From contig CASEFA010000002.1 in NCBI GenBank assembly GCA_949287095.1, forward strand, positions 62,001 to 126,000: 64,000 nucleotides of DNA. Direction: 5' to 3'. Source of the stretch: an uncultured Bacillota bacterium. Lineage in GTDB: Bacteria; Bacillota; Clostridia; Peptostreptococcales; Anaerovoracaceae. How positions within the stretch are numbered: the stretch's first letter is position 1; every line of letters begins with the position of its first letter. Both the position numbers and the translations under genes were made by a program. A model generated the notes under the pieces. That model saw only the letters and a list, made by a program, of their open reading frames with translations. It did no database searches and had not been told where the DNA came from. Positions 1 through 9,393 of the stretch are shown here, piece by piece.

Positions 1-665
1 ACGCTCTGGCGATTCCCATCGTTTCAAGCGCAAAGGCGGCAAAGGTCATAACCGGGCTTTGGAAGAGGCACCACGGATATACTCCCGACGCCATAGTGGT
101 GGAGGGCCCGAAGGCGGGAGGCCACCTGGGCTTTGACAGAGAGGATCTTGTGGGCGGAACATGTCCGCCTCTTACGGAAACGGTTGCGGAGGTCAGCAGG
201 CTTTTTCCCGAAATTCCGGTATTTGGCGCCGGAGGTGTGAGATCCCCTGAAGACGTGAAGGCCGTCATGGATGCGGGAGCCTTTGGAGTTCAGGTCGCCA
301 CGCCTTTCATACTGACTGAGGAGTGCGATGCGTCGGAGGGCTTTAAGAAAGCCATAGCGGAAGCCGGAGAAGACGATATATTCATTCTTAAAAGTCCCGT
401 GGGAATGCCGGGAAGAGGGTTGAAGACGCCTTTGACGGCGGCCGTTGCCGCAGGAAGAAGGTTTCCCCCGTCAAAGTGCGTAGGATGTATAAGGACGTGC
501 AATCCGGCGGAAACCCCGTACTGCATAACAGAAGCGCTGAAAAACGCATACCTCGGCAACAGGGAAACGGGACTCTTCTTTTCCGGAGAGTCGGGAGCGT
601 ATATAAATGAAATAAAAACCGTAAAGCAGGTGGTGAAGAGCCTGTTTGGAAAGGACGGAATATGA
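1..665 (+). CDS. FMN-dependent enoyl-ACP reductase / nitronate monooxygenase family, 3' part
   Basis: The last 220 codons of a TIM-barrel flavoprotein whose start lies left of the window; the frame is open from base 3. The GAGGVRSPEDV and GAFGVQVATPF stretches are the FMN-phosphate-binding end of the nitronate monooxygenase/FabK family. By position at the head of fabD-fabG-fabF-fabZ, with no fabI in sight, it is probably the enoyl-ACP reductase (FabK role), which uses NAD(P)H to reduce trans-2-enoyl-ACP. Unlike classical FabK it carries a Cys-rich C-terminal tail (CVGCIRTCNP, then TPYCITEAL) typical of the longer nitronate monooxygenase branch, so the substrate is not certain. Its TGA overlaps the fabD ATG by four bases (ATGA), which implies translational coupling. 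Confidence 0.8.
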   Translation, partial: ALAIPIVSSAKAAKVITGLWKRHHGYTPDAIVVEGPKAGGHLGFDREDLVGGTCPPLTETVAEVSRLFPEIPVFGAGGVRSPEDVKAVMDAGAFGVQVATPFILTEECDASEGFKKAIAEAGEDDIFILKSPVGMPGRGLKTPLTAAVAAGRRFPPSKCVGCIRTCNPAETPYCITEALKNAYLGNRETGLFFSGESGAYINEIKTVKQVVKSLFGKDGI

Positions 666-1597
666 AGACAGGATTTTTGTTCGCGGGACAGGGAAGCCAG
701 CACCCGGGAATGGGAACGGATCTCTACGAAAAGTATCCCGAATTCAGAAAGGTTTTCGACCTGCTGACAGAGGAAGAAAGGGAGGCGGCATTTAACGGAA
801 GCCCCGAGGCCCTTTCCGATACGAGAATCACTCAGCCGGTAATGGTAGCCATGGAGATAGGAATTGCCGAAATCCTTTCGGGCCGCGGAGTCAGGGCAGA
901 CATGGCGGCGGGACTCAGTCTGGGAGAGTACAGCGCACTTGCCTGCGCGGGAGTTTTCACGGCAGAGGAGGCCGTAAACATCGTCCGTGTAAGAGGAAGA
1001 GCCATGGCCGAATCGTCTAAGGGAATAGACTGCGGAATGGCGGCGGTGCTGGGACTTTCGCCGGATGAAGTGAGAGAATGCTGCGAAAAGGCGACCCGGG
1101 ATACGGGTTCCACGGCTGAAGCCGTAAACTTCAACTGCCCTGGACAGATTGTAATCTCGGGAGAAGCGGCAGCCGTAGCAAAGGCCTGTGATATTGCAAA
1201 GGAAAAGGGAGCTAAGAGAACCATGCCCCTTCCGGTGAGCGGACCTTTCCATACAGTGTTCATGGAGCCTGCGTCCCGGGTTCTTGCGGAGGTCTTTAAC
1301 GAAACGGAATTCGGAAAGCCTGAGATTCCGGTGGTCACCAACGTAACGGGAAGAGCCCTTGGTGAAGATGATGACATTGCCGCAAATCTTGTAAAGCAGG
1401 TCAAGTCGCCTGTTCTCTTTCAGGATTCTCTCAGTTATATGGAGGAAAAGGGCGTGAAGGTGTTCATAGAGATAGGACCGGGCAAGGCCCTTTCAGGCTT
1501 TGTCAGAAAGACATGCTCCAGGGACTCGGTAATCCTGAACGCAGAGACGGCGGATGATATAGAAAACCTATTGGAAAAGCTTAAGGAGATAAGATGA
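662..1597 (+). CDS. fabD: Malonyl-CoA:ACP transacylase FabD
   Basis: Transfers malonyl from CoA to acyl carrier protein, supplying the two-carbon donor for cytosolic fatty-acid elongation. The 311-residue length is normal. The N-terminal GQGSQ motif is at residues 9-13, the nucleophilic Ser86 sits in GLSLGEYSA, and the catalytic His197 in SGPFHT. Both gene junctions are ATGA-type overlaps, so it is co-translated with the upstream flavoprotein and downstream fabG. Confidence 0.97.
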   Translation: MKTGFLFAGQGSQHPGMGTDLYEKYPEFRKVFDLLTEEEREAAFNGSPEALSDTRITQPVMVAMEIGIAEILSGRGVRADMAAGLSLGEYSALACAGVFTAEEAVNIVRVRGRAMAESSKGIDCGMAAVLGLSPDEVRECCEKATRDTGSTAEAVNFNCPGQIVISGEAAAVAKACDIAKEKGAKRTMPLPVSGPFHTVFMEPASRVLAEVFNETEFGKPEIPVVTNVTGRALGEDDDIAANLVKQVKSPVLFQDSLSYMEEKGVKVFIEIGPGKALSGFVRKTCSRDSVILNAETADDIENLLEKLKEIR

Positions 1598-2328
1598 AGA
1601 CAGCGATAGTGACGGGCGCGGGAAGAGGCATAGGCAGAGCGACGGCCGTAAGGCTTGCCGGGCCTGACGTGACCCTTATCATAAACTACAACAGCAGCAG
1701 CCGGGGAGCAGATGAGACCGCAGAGCTGTGCCGAGAAAAAGGCGCGGAGGTGATAACCGTTCAGGCTGACGTGTCAAAGGCTTCGGACTGTGAAAAGCTG
1801 GTCTCGGCCGCCCTTGAAAAGACAGGGCGCATAGACGTTCTCGTAAACAATGCGGGAATAACGAGAGACGGACTTCTGATGAGAATGAGCGAAGAGGATT
1901 TTGACGACGTAATAGCAGCCAACCTCAGAGGAACGTTTCTCATGATGAAGGCGGTAAGCGGAATCATGCTCAGGCAGAAATACGGCCGCATAGTCAATCT
2001 TGCAAGTGTGGTGGGAATCACAGGCAATGCCGGACAGGCCAACTACTCGGCCAGCAAGGCAGGAATTTCCGCTCTGACAAGGTCTTTTGCCCAGGAGATA
2101 GCAAGGAAGGGAATCACCGTAAACGCCGTGGCTCCCGGATTCATAAACACAGCGATGACGGAGGCAATGACGGAGACGGCGATGAAGGCTGCCGTAGGCG
2201 CAATCCCTATGGGACGGCCGGGAGAGCCTGAGGACGTTGCCGAGCTCATAGCGTTTCTTGCGGGAGACGGCGCAAAATATATCACCGGCCAGACCATCTG
2301 TGTCGACGGCGGAATGTGCATGAGGTAG
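1594..2328 (+). CDS. fabG: 3-oxoacyl-ACP reductase FabG
   Basis: NADPH-dependent reduction of 3-ketoacyl-ACP to 3-hydroxyacyl-ACP. It is a 244-residue short-chain dehydrogenase: TGAGRGIG cofactor loop at residues 7-14, NNAG at 85-88, and the catalytic set Ser138, Tyr151 and Lys155 (YSASK). The C-terminal GQTICVDGGM is typical of FabG. It starts inside the last codons of fabD and is followed closely by fabF. Confidence 0.97.
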   Translation: MKTAIVTGAGRGIGRATAVRLAGPDVTLIINYNSSSRGADETAELCREKGAEVITVQADVSKASDCEKLVSAALEKTGRIDVLVNNAGITRDGLLMRMSEEDFDDVIAANLRGTFLMMKAVSGIMLRQKYGRIVNLASVVGITGNAGQANYSASKAGISALTRSFAQEIARKGITVNAVAPGFINTAMTEAMTETAMKAAVGAIPMGRPGEPEDVAELIAFLAGDGAKYITGQTICVDGGMCMR

Positions 2329-2333
2329 GAAAG

Positions 2334-3569
2334 ATGAAGAGAAGAGTTGTAATTACAGGCATGGGAGCCGTGTCCCCCATAGGCTGCGGTGTGGACAGAA
2401 TGTGGGAAAACGCCGGAAACGGCGTATGCGGAATAGACTATATAAAGAGCTTCGATACGGAAGGAATGGCGGTGAAGATTGCGGCAGAGGCTTCGGACTT
2501 TGACCCGTCCTCCATCATGGACAAGATGCAGGCAAGGCGTACCGCCAGGTTCACCCAGTTCGCCCTTGCGGCGGCAAAGGAGGCCTTCACTCAGAGCGGC
2601 CTCGACATGAGCGTAGAGGATCCGTCAAGGTTCGGCGTCAATCTGTCCAGCGGAATCGGCGGACTTCCGGTAATAGAAGCAGAGCACGAGAAGGGAATGA
2701 AGAGAGGCTTTGACAGAGTGTCACCGCTCTTTGTTCCTATGGCTATAACCAACATGGCGGCCGGTATGGTTGCCATTGAATACGGTTTCAAGGGAAGCTG
2801 CCAGTGCATAGTGACGGCCTGCGCCTCCGGAACTAACGCCATAGGCGAGGCTTTCAGAAAGATAAGGGACGGATATCTTGACTGCTGCATGACGGGGGGA
2901 AGCGAAAGCTGCATATCGCCTCTCGGAATCGGCGGATTCACGTCCATGAAGGCTTTGACCGAGGCGGAGGACCCGAAGAGAGCGTCCATACCATTCGACG
3001 CGGAGAGAAGCGGCTTCGTAATGGGAGAAGGCGCAGGGGTTCTAATTCTGGAAGAATACGGGCGCGCAAAGGCAAGAGGTGCGGATATTCTGGCGGAGGT
3101 CATCGGTTACGGAGACAGCTGCGACGCCAACCACATGACGGCGCCGCTGGAAGACGGAAGCGGAGCGGCTCTCTGCATGAAAAATGCCCTTGCGGACGGG
3201 GAAATCACTCCGGAGGATATCGGCTACATAAATGCTCACGGAACCTCGACTCCTATGAACGACCGCTGCGAGACAGCGGCGGTAAAGCTGGCATTTGGCG
3301 ATCACGCATATAAGCTTATGATGTCGTCTACAAAATCCATGACGGGACACCTTCTCGGCGCTTCCGGCGGTGTGGAGGCAATTCTCACCGTTATGGCGCT
3401 TAAGGACGGATTCGTTCCGCCTACTGCCGGATACGAAAAGCCGGACCCGGACTGCGATCTTGACATAGTTCCGAACAAGGGAAGAAAGGCAGACATTGAG
3501 TACGCCATGTCGAATTCCCTGGGCTTCGGCGGCCATAATGCATCAGTAGTTTTCAGGAGGTACGAATAA
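2334..3569 (+). CDS. fabF: 3-oxoacyl-ACP synthase II FabF
   Basis: Condenses malonyl-ACP with the growing acyl-ACP. The 411-residue protein has the KAS triad Cys163 (TACASG), His302 (NAHGTSTP) and His339 (MTGHLLGAS). I place the start at the ATG at 2334 ([11 protein letters not shown]), five bases after fabG, behind an AGGTAGGA site; an in-frame GTG at 2316 would add six unconserved residues and lacks a suitable ribosome site. The stop overlaps the fabZ start by one base. Confidence 0.96.
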   Translation: MKRRVVITGMGAVSPIGCGVDRMWENAGNGVCGIDYIKSFDTEGMAVKIAAEASDFDPSSIMDKMQARRTARFTQFALAAAKEAFTQSGLDMSVEDPSRFGVNLSSGIGGLPVIEAEHEKGMKRGFDRVSPLFVPMAITNMAAGMVAIEYGFKGSCQCIVTACASGTNAIGEAFRKIRDGYLDCCMTGGSESCISPLGIGGFTSMKALTEAEDPKRASIPFDAERSGFVMGEGAGVLILEEYGRAKARGADILAEVIGYGDSCDANHMTAPLEDGSGAALCMKNALADGEITPEDIGYINAHGTSTPMNDRCETAAVKLAFGDHAYKLMMSSTKSMTGHLLGASGGVEAILTVMALKDGFVPPTAGYEKPDPDCDLDIVPNKGRKADIEYAMSNSLGFGGHNASVVFRRYE

Positions 3570-3997
3570 TGAAGCTGAGTTCCGATGAAATCAAAAAGAT
3601 ACTGCCACACAGATACCCGTTTCTGATGGTGGACAAGATTATAGACATGGAACCGGGAAAGTGGGCCAAGGGAATAAAGTGCGTCTCCGCGGGAGAACAC
3701 TATTTCACCGGTCACTTTCCGGAAAGGCAGGTTATGCCGGGAGTCCTCATAATGGAGGCCCTTGCCCAGACGGGAGCCGTGGCTCTTTTGTCACAGCCTG
3801 AAAACCGGGGAAAGCTGGCCGTGTTCGGAGGCATCAAAAACTGCCGTTTCAAGCAGCAGGTGGTTCCCGGAGACGTGCTGGAGCTATACTGCGAGCTGAC
3901 CGCATTCAGAGGCCCCGTAGGATACGGAAAGTGCACCGCCCGGGTGGACGACAGGATTGTCGCCATGGGAGAGATTACCTTTGCACTTACTAATTGA
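3569..3997 (+). CDS. fabZ: 3-hydroxyacyl-ACP dehydratase FabZ
   Basis: Dehydrates 3-hydroxyacyl-ACP to trans-2-enoyl-ACP, completing the elongation cycle encoded here. It is a 142-residue hotdog-fold enzyme with HRYPFLMVD at 14-22, the catalytic His49 in [11 protein letters not shown] and Glu63 on the central helix ([10 protein letters not shown]). It starts on the last base of the fabF stop codon. No ACP or acetyl-CoA carboxylase gene is visible in the window; these may lie to the left. Confidence 0.97.
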   Translation: MKLSSDEIKKILPHRYPFLMVDKIIDMEPGKWAKGIKCVSAGEHYFTGHFPERQVMPGVLIMEALAQTGAVALLSQPENRGKLAVFGGIKNCRFKQQVVPGDVLELYCELTAFRGPVGYGKCTARVDDRIVAMGEITFALTN

Positions 3998-4043
3998 AGT
4001 TTTTCGTGATTTCTGATAAAATTATTGGCGGAGGAAAAATGTA

Positions 4044-4532
4044 ATGCTGGAACAGAGATTTGCAGAGATATACACGAAATTCAAGCTCAGCCTGTACGCG
4101 AAGGTTTTCGGACAGTTTAACGACAGGGAGGAAGGACTTTCCGCCGTGGAGGTTTTCTGCGTAGAGGTCATATATGCTCTGGGAAGCCCTACGGTCAACG
4201 AGTTTGCAGGTTTCTGCAAGCTTTCGGCTCCCAACGCCGCATATAAGATTAACAATCTCGTGAGAAAGGGCTATATCACCCGAGTTCGCAGCACCGAGGA
4301 CAAGAGGGAATATCACCTCAACGTCACCGAAAAGTACATGAAGGATTACGGCATCACCTACGACTATATGAACGTGGTGATGAAGAGGATAAGAGAGAGA
4401 TTTTCTCCTGAAGAGGTAGAGCAGCTTGAGGAAATCCTCGACGTTATTTCAACGGAGCTGATGCCTGAGGTAAAGCTGAACAGAAACTTTGACGCTCTGG
4501 GAAGACATCCTCAGAACGGGGGAGACGAGTAA
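4044..4532 (+). CDS. MarR-family transcriptional regulator, candidate FabT-like fatty-acid regulator
   Basis: A 162-residue winged-helix protein: an N-terminal dimerisation helix, the recognition region near residues 50-85 (SPTVNEFAGFC, then SAPNAAYKINNLVRKGYI), the wing RVRSTEDKREYHL, and a C-terminal dimer helix. This layout is typical of MarR proteins. The start is fixed by GGAGG at 4030-4034; an upstream ATG runs straight into a stop. It sits 46 bases after fabZ and overlaps ung by one base. FabT, a MarR protein that represses fab genes in Firmicutes, is usually at the head of the operon, so a fab-regulating role here is inferred from linkage only. Confidence 0.85.
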   Translation: MLEQRFAEIYTKFKLSLYAKVFGQFNDREEGLSAVEVFCVEVIYALGSPTVNEFAGFCKLSAPNAAYKINNLVRKGYITRVRSTEDKREYHLNVTEKYMKDYGITYDYMNVVMKRIRERFSPEEVEQLEEILDVISTELMPEVKLNRNFDALGRHPQNGGDE

Positions 4533-5203
4533 TGGTTCACATCGGAAACAGCTGGGACGACCTGCTTAAGGACGAATTTCAGAAAGACTACTATCTGAAG
4601 CTGAGACAGTTTCTCATAGGAGAATATAAGAATCACACCGTGTACCCGGATATGCACGACATATTCAACGCTCTGGTAAACACTCCCTACGAGGACGTGA
4701 AGGTGGTTATCCTGGGTCAGGATCCCTATCACGAGCCGGGACAGGCTCACGGAATGTGCTTTTCCGTAAAGCCGGGGGTGAAGACCCCGCCGTCTCTTGT
4801 GAACATATATAAGGAACTTAAGGACGACCTGGGAATAGAGCCCCATTCTGATGGATATCTCATGAAGTGGGCGGAGCAGGGTGTTCTTCTCATGAACACC
4901 TGTCTCACCGTAAGAGAGCATCAGGCTAATTCCCACAGGAACAAAGGCTGGGAGATTCTCACCGATAAAATAATAGAGCTTCTCAACCAGCGTGAGAAGC
5001 CTATGGTTTTCATATTATGGGGAGCTAACGCCAAGTCCAAGATTCCCCTTATCACGGGAAAGCAGCACCTGATTCTCACAGGCGCTCATCCGAGTCCTCT
5101 GTCGGCGTACAACGGATTCTTCGGCGGAAGATATTTCTCGCGGGCCAACGAGTTTCTCGTTTCCACTGGCCAGGAGCCTGTGGACTGGAACCTTGACCGG
5201 TAG
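4532..5203 (+). CDS. ung: Uracil-DNA glycosylase, family 1
   Basis: Excises uracil from DNA to start base-excision repair. The 223-residue enzyme has the water-activating motif GQDPYHEPGQAHG with Asp64, and the minor-groove loop GAHPSPLSA with His186. It overlaps the MarR gene by one base, so it is probably the last gene of the fatty-acid operon transcript. A small hairpin (CAGGCT/AGCCTG, 5207-5225) spans the gap to the convergent methyltransferase gene and may serve as a weak terminator. Confidence 0.97.
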   Translation: MVHIGNSWDDLLKDEFQKDYYLKLRQFLIGEYKNHTVYPDMHDIFNALVNTPYEDVKVVILGQDPYHEPGQAHGMCFSVKPGVKTPPSLVNIYKELKDDLGIEPHSDGYLMKWAEQGVLLMNTCLTVREHQANSHRNKGWEILTDKIIELLNQREKPMVFILWGANAKSKIPLITGKQHLILTGAHPSPLSAYNGFFGGRYFSRANEFLVSTGQEPVDWNLDR

Positions 5204-5215
5204 CTTCAGGCTTTG

Positions 5216-6367
5216 TCAGAGCCTGTCTATGGTCGGTTTAACATGATAAAATTCACAAAGCCTCTGGTATTCTTCCAGGGCTTTTCTGCTTTTTGGTGAA
5301 TCCGGGCTGCCCGTTTTGACGGCTTTGATCATTATGTTTCTCGCCGTGTGCTCAAGACTGGTAAATTCTATCATGGCAACGTCGTAACCCTTCGACTCCA
5401 GTTTGAGACCTCTGAGGCCGTCGGTCAGGTATTCCGTCAGCCTGTCTCTGAGAATCCCGTACTTCAGCATGGGCTGATGAATCTCGTTTTTTATCTGTTT
5501 AAAGAGCTCGTGCTGGCAGCATGGTACAGACAGAATGACGCGGCTGTTCCACGACACGGCGTTTATGAGGGCGTAGTCGGTAGCGGTGTCGCAGGCGTGG
5601 AGGGTAACCACCATGTCCGCACCTTCCGATTTAAAGTCCGCAATGTCGCCGACCGTGAACCTGAGCCCGTCGTAGCCCAGATCCTTTGCCACACCGGAGC
5701 AGAAGGATATAACGTCCTTCTTAAGGTCAAGGCCGATAATGTCAACATCCCTCTTTTTCATATCATGGAGATAGTGGTAGAGGGCGAAGGTGAGATATGC
5801 CTTGCCGCAGCCGAAGTCGATGATCCTCACCGTCCTGTCCCCGGGCAGGTATTCGTACACGTCCTCTACGATTTCAAGGTAGCGGTTTATCTGGCGGAAC
5901 TTGCCGTAAGACCGCCGAAAAACATTTCCATTTTCATCCGTTACCCCCAGGCGCACGAGAAAAGCTGCCGGCTCTCCTTCGGGAATGATGTAGTTCTTCT
6001 TTCTGTTGTGGGAAAGCTCTAAAGCCGGCATGTCCTTAGTTGCCGGGCCTGTCGTGATGTGAGGCCTTTCGGGCTTTGAGCACAAAATGTGCATATCTTC
6101 GTCCGCAGTGAAAACGTCGGCCTGCTTGAATTCTTCCGTGAGAAGCTTAAGAGCCAGAGCCTCCGCCCGGCTGGCATCCAGATTCTCGTGAGTCACCTTC
6201 TTCTCAAAGGTAAACTCCGCCTGATAGGATATTTCCCCTTTAATCTGCACCGGCCTTACGGTCACCTTCCTGCACTCGCAGGATTTGCGCCTTTTGCCAC
6301 TTATAATCATCTTAATCAGTCGTCCGCTGCTGAAAACGCGGCTGACGGTGTCTTCAAGTCTGTTCAT
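5216..6367 (-). CDS. SAM-dependent methyltransferase, PF13679/METTL25-like
   Basis: A 383-residue class I methyltransferase. The SAM loop DFGCGKAYLTFALYHYL lies in the middle of the protein, followed by an acidic strand end (IIGLDLKK), then the HACDTATDYAL and SVPCCQHEL motifs characteristic of the Methyltransf_32 group related to eukaryotic METTL25/RRNAD1. The N-terminal about 130 residues carry no recognised domain. Substrate is unknown; RNA is plausible by family. It stands alone on the minus strand, converging with ung. An internal ATG (MIISGKRRKS) could be the true start. Confidence 0.75.
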   Translation of the reverse strand: MNRLEDTVSRVFSSGRLIKMIISGKRRKSCECRKVTVRPVQIKGEISYQAEFTFEKKVTHENLDASRAEALALKLLTEEFKQADVFTADEDMHILCSKPERPHITTGPATKDMPALELSHNRKKNYIIPEGEPAAFLVRLGVTDENGNVFRRSYGKFRQINRYLEIVEDVYEYLPGDRTVRIIDFGCGKAYLTFALYHYLHDMKKRDVDIIGLDLKKDVISFCSGVAKDLGYDGLRFTVGDIADFKSEGADMVVTLHACDTATDYALINAVSWNSRVILSVPCCQHELFKQIKNEIHQPMLKYGILRDRLTEYLTDGLRGLKLESKGYDVAMIEFTSLEHTARNIMIKAVKTGSPDSPKSRKALEEYQRLCEFYHVKPTIDRL

Positions 6368-6695
6368 AATCTTTATTTCCTCCCGGCAGTACGATTATCC
6401 CCTATTTTGGAGGAAAAGTAAAGTGATCATTGCCGAATCCGCCTACCGCTGTAAATCCCGCAGCATGCTTCAGTTATGAGCGGATTTATGGTATAATATA
6501 ATATAACTTGTGCGCATTTTAAAAAGCGGTTGAAGGTCGGACTGAACTGTGTTAGTATTTAAAGAAATGCGCTGTCAAAACCTAATTATATTAAGTTTAT
6601 ATAGTATAAAAATTAAAATTATTAAAGCGGCCGGACTGCGGCGAGGCTGCAGCCGGAACTGAATCAGGACTAAATAAAGAAGAAGGTAGACGTTA
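6368..6695. other. Intergenic region with divergent starts and an AT-rich typA leader
   Basis: No gene is seen. A TATAATATAATA run at 6492-6503 is the best -10 candidate for typA. A second possible promoter is TTGAAG (6530-6535) and TAGTAT with a 17-base spacer. The 3' half is very AT-rich, and near 6629-6658 there is an imperfect hairpin (CCGG/A/CTGC against GCAGCCGG) without a T-run. An AGAAGGTAG ribosome site precedes typA. Confidence 0.5.
6469..6497 (+). promoter_or_regulatory. Candidate typA promoter
   Basis: TTCAGT at 6469-6474, a 17-base spacer and a perfect TATAAT at 6492-6497. The -35 box is weak; the -10 is doubled because TATAAT recurs at 6497-6502. Confidence 0.45.
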
Positions 6696-8567
6696 ATGGC
6701 AGACAAGCAGAAGATTATCAACATTGCAGTTATAGCTCACGTAGACGCGGGAAAATCCACGCTGGTGGATGCGTTTCTTAATCAGAGCGGGGTTTTCAGA
6801 GCCAACGAGGAAGTGGCGGACTGCGTAATGGACAGCGACGACATCGAGAGGGAAAGAGGAATCACCATCTATTCCAAGAACTGCTCCATAATGCACGGAG
6901 ACACGAAGATAAACATAGTCGACACTCCGGGGCATGCGGATTTCTCATCCGAGGTGGAGAGAATAATGAAGACGGTGGACACGGTAATACTGCTGGTGGA
7001 TTCTAGCGAAGGACCGATGCCGCAGACCAGATTTGTGCTCAGCAAATCACTGGAGCAGGGGCTTAACCCCATACTGCTCATAAACAAGATAGATAAAAAA
7101 GACGCCAGAATAGACGAGGTGGTGGATGAGGTATATGAGCTTTTCATGGACCTTAACGCCAATGACGACCAGCTGGATTTCCCTATTCTTTACGGAATCG
7201 CACGGCAGGGAATAGTCGTAAGGGATCCGGCCGATGCTGCGGGAATCTCAACGGAAGAGGGAGGCGCCAAGCTGAAGCACACACCTGCAGGCTTTGGGGG
7301 ACTGGACATTACGCCGCTGTTTGAGACCATCATCGAACACTGCGAGCCTTACCCTGACCTGAGAGAAAAGCCGCTTCAGTTTCAGGTTTCAACCCTTGGT
7401 TACGACGACTACATCGGAAGGCTGGGAATCGGAAGAATCACTCAGGGCGTGCTGAAGGCGGGAGAGACCGTTGCCGTCGCAAAAGAAGACGGAAGCATAG
7501 TCCAGAGAAAGGTAAATCAGGTATTCGTATACAGAGGCCTTAAGAGAGTTGCCGTAGACGAGGCAGAGTGCGGCGACATAGTCGTGGTTTCCGGAATTGC
7601 GGACATTTCCATAGGAGAGACGATAACCGACCCGAAGGACCCTCAGCCTATGGAGATGATACACATAGAAGAGCCGACTCTGTCCATGAACTTCATGGTA
7701 AATAAATCGCCTTTTGCGGGCAAAGTGGGCAAGTTCGTAACGTCCAGGCACATAAGAGAGCGCCTTAACAAGGAGCTTGAAGTAAACGTGGGGCTCATGG
7801 TGGAAGAGACCGATTCCACCGACTGCTTCAAGGTGTCGGGCCGGGGAGAGCTGCACCTTTCCATACTCATAGAGAACATGAGGCGCGAAGGTTATGAACT
7901 TGCCGTGTCAAAGCCTGAAGTAATCATAAGGCGCGACGAGGCGGGAAGAAAGCTTGAGCCTGTGGAAGAGGTGGTCGTGAGCGTGCCCGACGAGTATGCG
8001 GGAACGGTAATTTCCAAGCTGAACATGAGAAAGGGAATCATGGTTCAGATGACGGGAGAAAACGGATATTCGAGACTTGAGTATCACGTTCCGACCAGAG
8101 GACTTTTAGGCTACCGCTCCGAATTCATCAACGACACCAGAGGCGAGGGCAGCATGGAGAGAAGGTTCTACGCCTTTGAGGAATATAAAGGCGACATTCC
8201 GGGAAGAACCAACGGAGTAGCCATAGCCATAGAAGAAGGAGTGGCGACGCCTTACGCCATATTTAACATAAGCGAAAGAGTTCAGATGTTCATAGAGCCG
8301 GGAACCAGAGTTTACGAAGGCATGATAGTGGGCATGAACTCCAGAAGCGACGACATGGAAGTGAACCCGTGCAAGGCGAAGAAGGTGAGCAACATGCGTG
8401 CCGCAGGAAGCGACGAGGCCATAAAGCTGTCGCCTGCCAGAGTTTTCACCCTTGAAGAGGCTCTCGAGTTCATCGAGGATGACGAACTGGTGGAGATAAC
8501 GCCGGACGACATAAGACTGAGAAAGAAACTGCTTCGCGAGATAGAGAGAAGAAGAGCCGGAAGGTAA
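6696..8567 (+). CDS. typA: Translational GTPase TypA/BipA
   Basis: Ribosome-associated GTPase related to EF-G and LepA, needed for stress and low-temperature growth and for late ribosome assembly. Full length at 623 residues. The P-loop AHVDAGKST lies at about 14-22, followed by RGITI (switch I), DTPGHADF and NKIDKKDA; EF-Tu domain 2, the EF-G-like domain and the TypA-specific C-terminal domain follow (VPTRGLLGYRSEF, NPCKAKKVSNMRA). It begins a run of plus-strand genes and is followed after 12 bases by an mscS-type gene. Confidence 0.98.
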   Translation: MADKQKIINIAVIAHVDAGKSTLVDAFLNQSGVFRANEEVADCVMDSDDIERERGITIYSKNCSIMHGDTKINIVDTPGHADFSSEVERIMKTVDTVILLVDSSEGPMPQTRFVLSKSLEQGLNPILLINKIDKKDARIDEVVDEVYELFMDLNANDDQLDFPILYGIARQGIVVRDPADAAGISTEEGGAKLKHTPAGFGGLDITPLFETIIEHCEPYPDLREKPLQFQVSTLGYDDYIGRLGIGRITQGVLKAGETVAVAKEDGSIVQRKVNQVFVYRGLKRVAVDEAECGDIVVVSGIADISIGETITDPKDPQPMEMIHIEEPTLSMNFMVNKSPFAGKVGKFVTSRHIRERLNKELEVNVGLMVEETDSTDCFKVSGRGELHLSILIENMRREGYELAVSKPEVIIRRDEAGRKLEPVEEVVVSVPDEYAGTVISKLNMRKGIMVQMTGENGYSRLEYHVPTRGLLGYRSEFINDTRGEGSMERRFYAFEEYKGDIPGRTNGVAIAIEEGVATPYAIFNISERVQMFIEPGTRVYEGMIVGMNSRSDDMEVNPCKAKKVSNMRAAGSDEAIKLSPARVFTLEEALEFIEDDELVEITPDDIRLRKKLLREIERRRAGR

Positions 8568-8579
8568 GAGGAACGGCAT

Positions 8580-9389
8580 ATGAACGATAAACTGATGAGC
8601 ATACTGCTGCTCTGCGGCAAGGTGATCCTCATAATAGCCCTGGGGCTTCTGGTAATCAAGATACTTCTCGCCATTGAGAAGAAGATGCTTAAGCACACCA
8701 GACTTGACGAGGCCCTGCATCTTTTCATATTAAAGAGCACCAAGGTGATACTCATAATCATCCTTGCCATAATGGCCATACAGGCGACGGGAGCGTCCAC
8801 CACGTCTCTCGTTACGGTGCTGGGCGCGTGCGGAGCCGCCATAGCCCTTGCTCTCAAGGACAGCCTGGGGAACGTGGCGGGAGGAATACTGATACTCCTG
8901 AACAAACCCTTCAGCAAAGGGGACAGCATCGAGATTTCCGGCTCGTCCAGCGCAACGGGAATAGTTGACAGCATAGACCTTATGGTCACAAAGCTTCACA
9001 CCTACGATAACAAGATAGTAATCGTGCCCAACGGCAGCATTACCACATCGGTAATAGTCAACTTCTCCGAGGAGGGCGTGCGCCGGGTGGACTGCACCTT
9101 CGGCGTAAGCTACGATTCCGACCTTGAGAAGGTGAAGAACGTGATGAGACAGGTGGTCTCGGAATGCGAAGAGATAAAGACGGATTCCGAGCCTGTCATA
9201 GGAGTTTCCAATCTGGGATCCGACGCAGTCATAATGGACTGCAAGGTATGGTGCGAGACAGAGGACTACTTCACTGTGAAGTACTACCTGGAGGAGAACA
9301 TTAAAAAGGCATTTGACCGGGAGGGAATAAAGATTCCTTATCCGCAAATGGATATACACATCGTTGATAAAGAGAAGAATGGAGAGTAA
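8580..9389 (+). CDS. MscS-family mechanosensitive channel
   Basis: Tension-gated inner-membrane channel that releases solutes on hypo-osmotic shock. It has 269 residues, short and close to E. coli MscS: three hydrophobic segments at roughly 8-28, 48-66 and 74-105. The third is the Gly/Ala-rich pore helix (LGACGAAIALALKDSLGNVAGG) shown by shorter excerpts such as ALKDSLGNV, and is followed by NKPFSKGDSIEI and the VPNGSITTSVIVN beta-domain motif. It lies between typA and pyc in the same direction, with the pyc start just after its stop. Confidence 0.93.
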   Translation: MNDKLMSILLLCGKVILIIALGLLVIKILLAIEKKMLKHTRLDEALHLFILKSTKVILIIILAIMAIQATGASTTSLVTVLGACGAAIALALKDSLGNVAGGILILLNKPFSKGDSIEISGSSSATGIVDSIDLMVTKLHTYDNKIVIVPNGSITTSVIVNFSEEGVRRVDCTFGVSYDSDLEKVKNVMRQVVSECEEIKTDSEPVIGVSNLGSDAVIMDCKVWCETEDYFTVKYYLEENIKKAFDREGIKIPYPQMDIHIVDKEKNGE

Positions 9390-9393
9390 AGCG

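Noticed and set aside
290-1252. Long minus-strand open frame under the fab genes
   Set aside because: Antisense shadow; both plus-strand frames encode recognised enzymes with catalytic residues.
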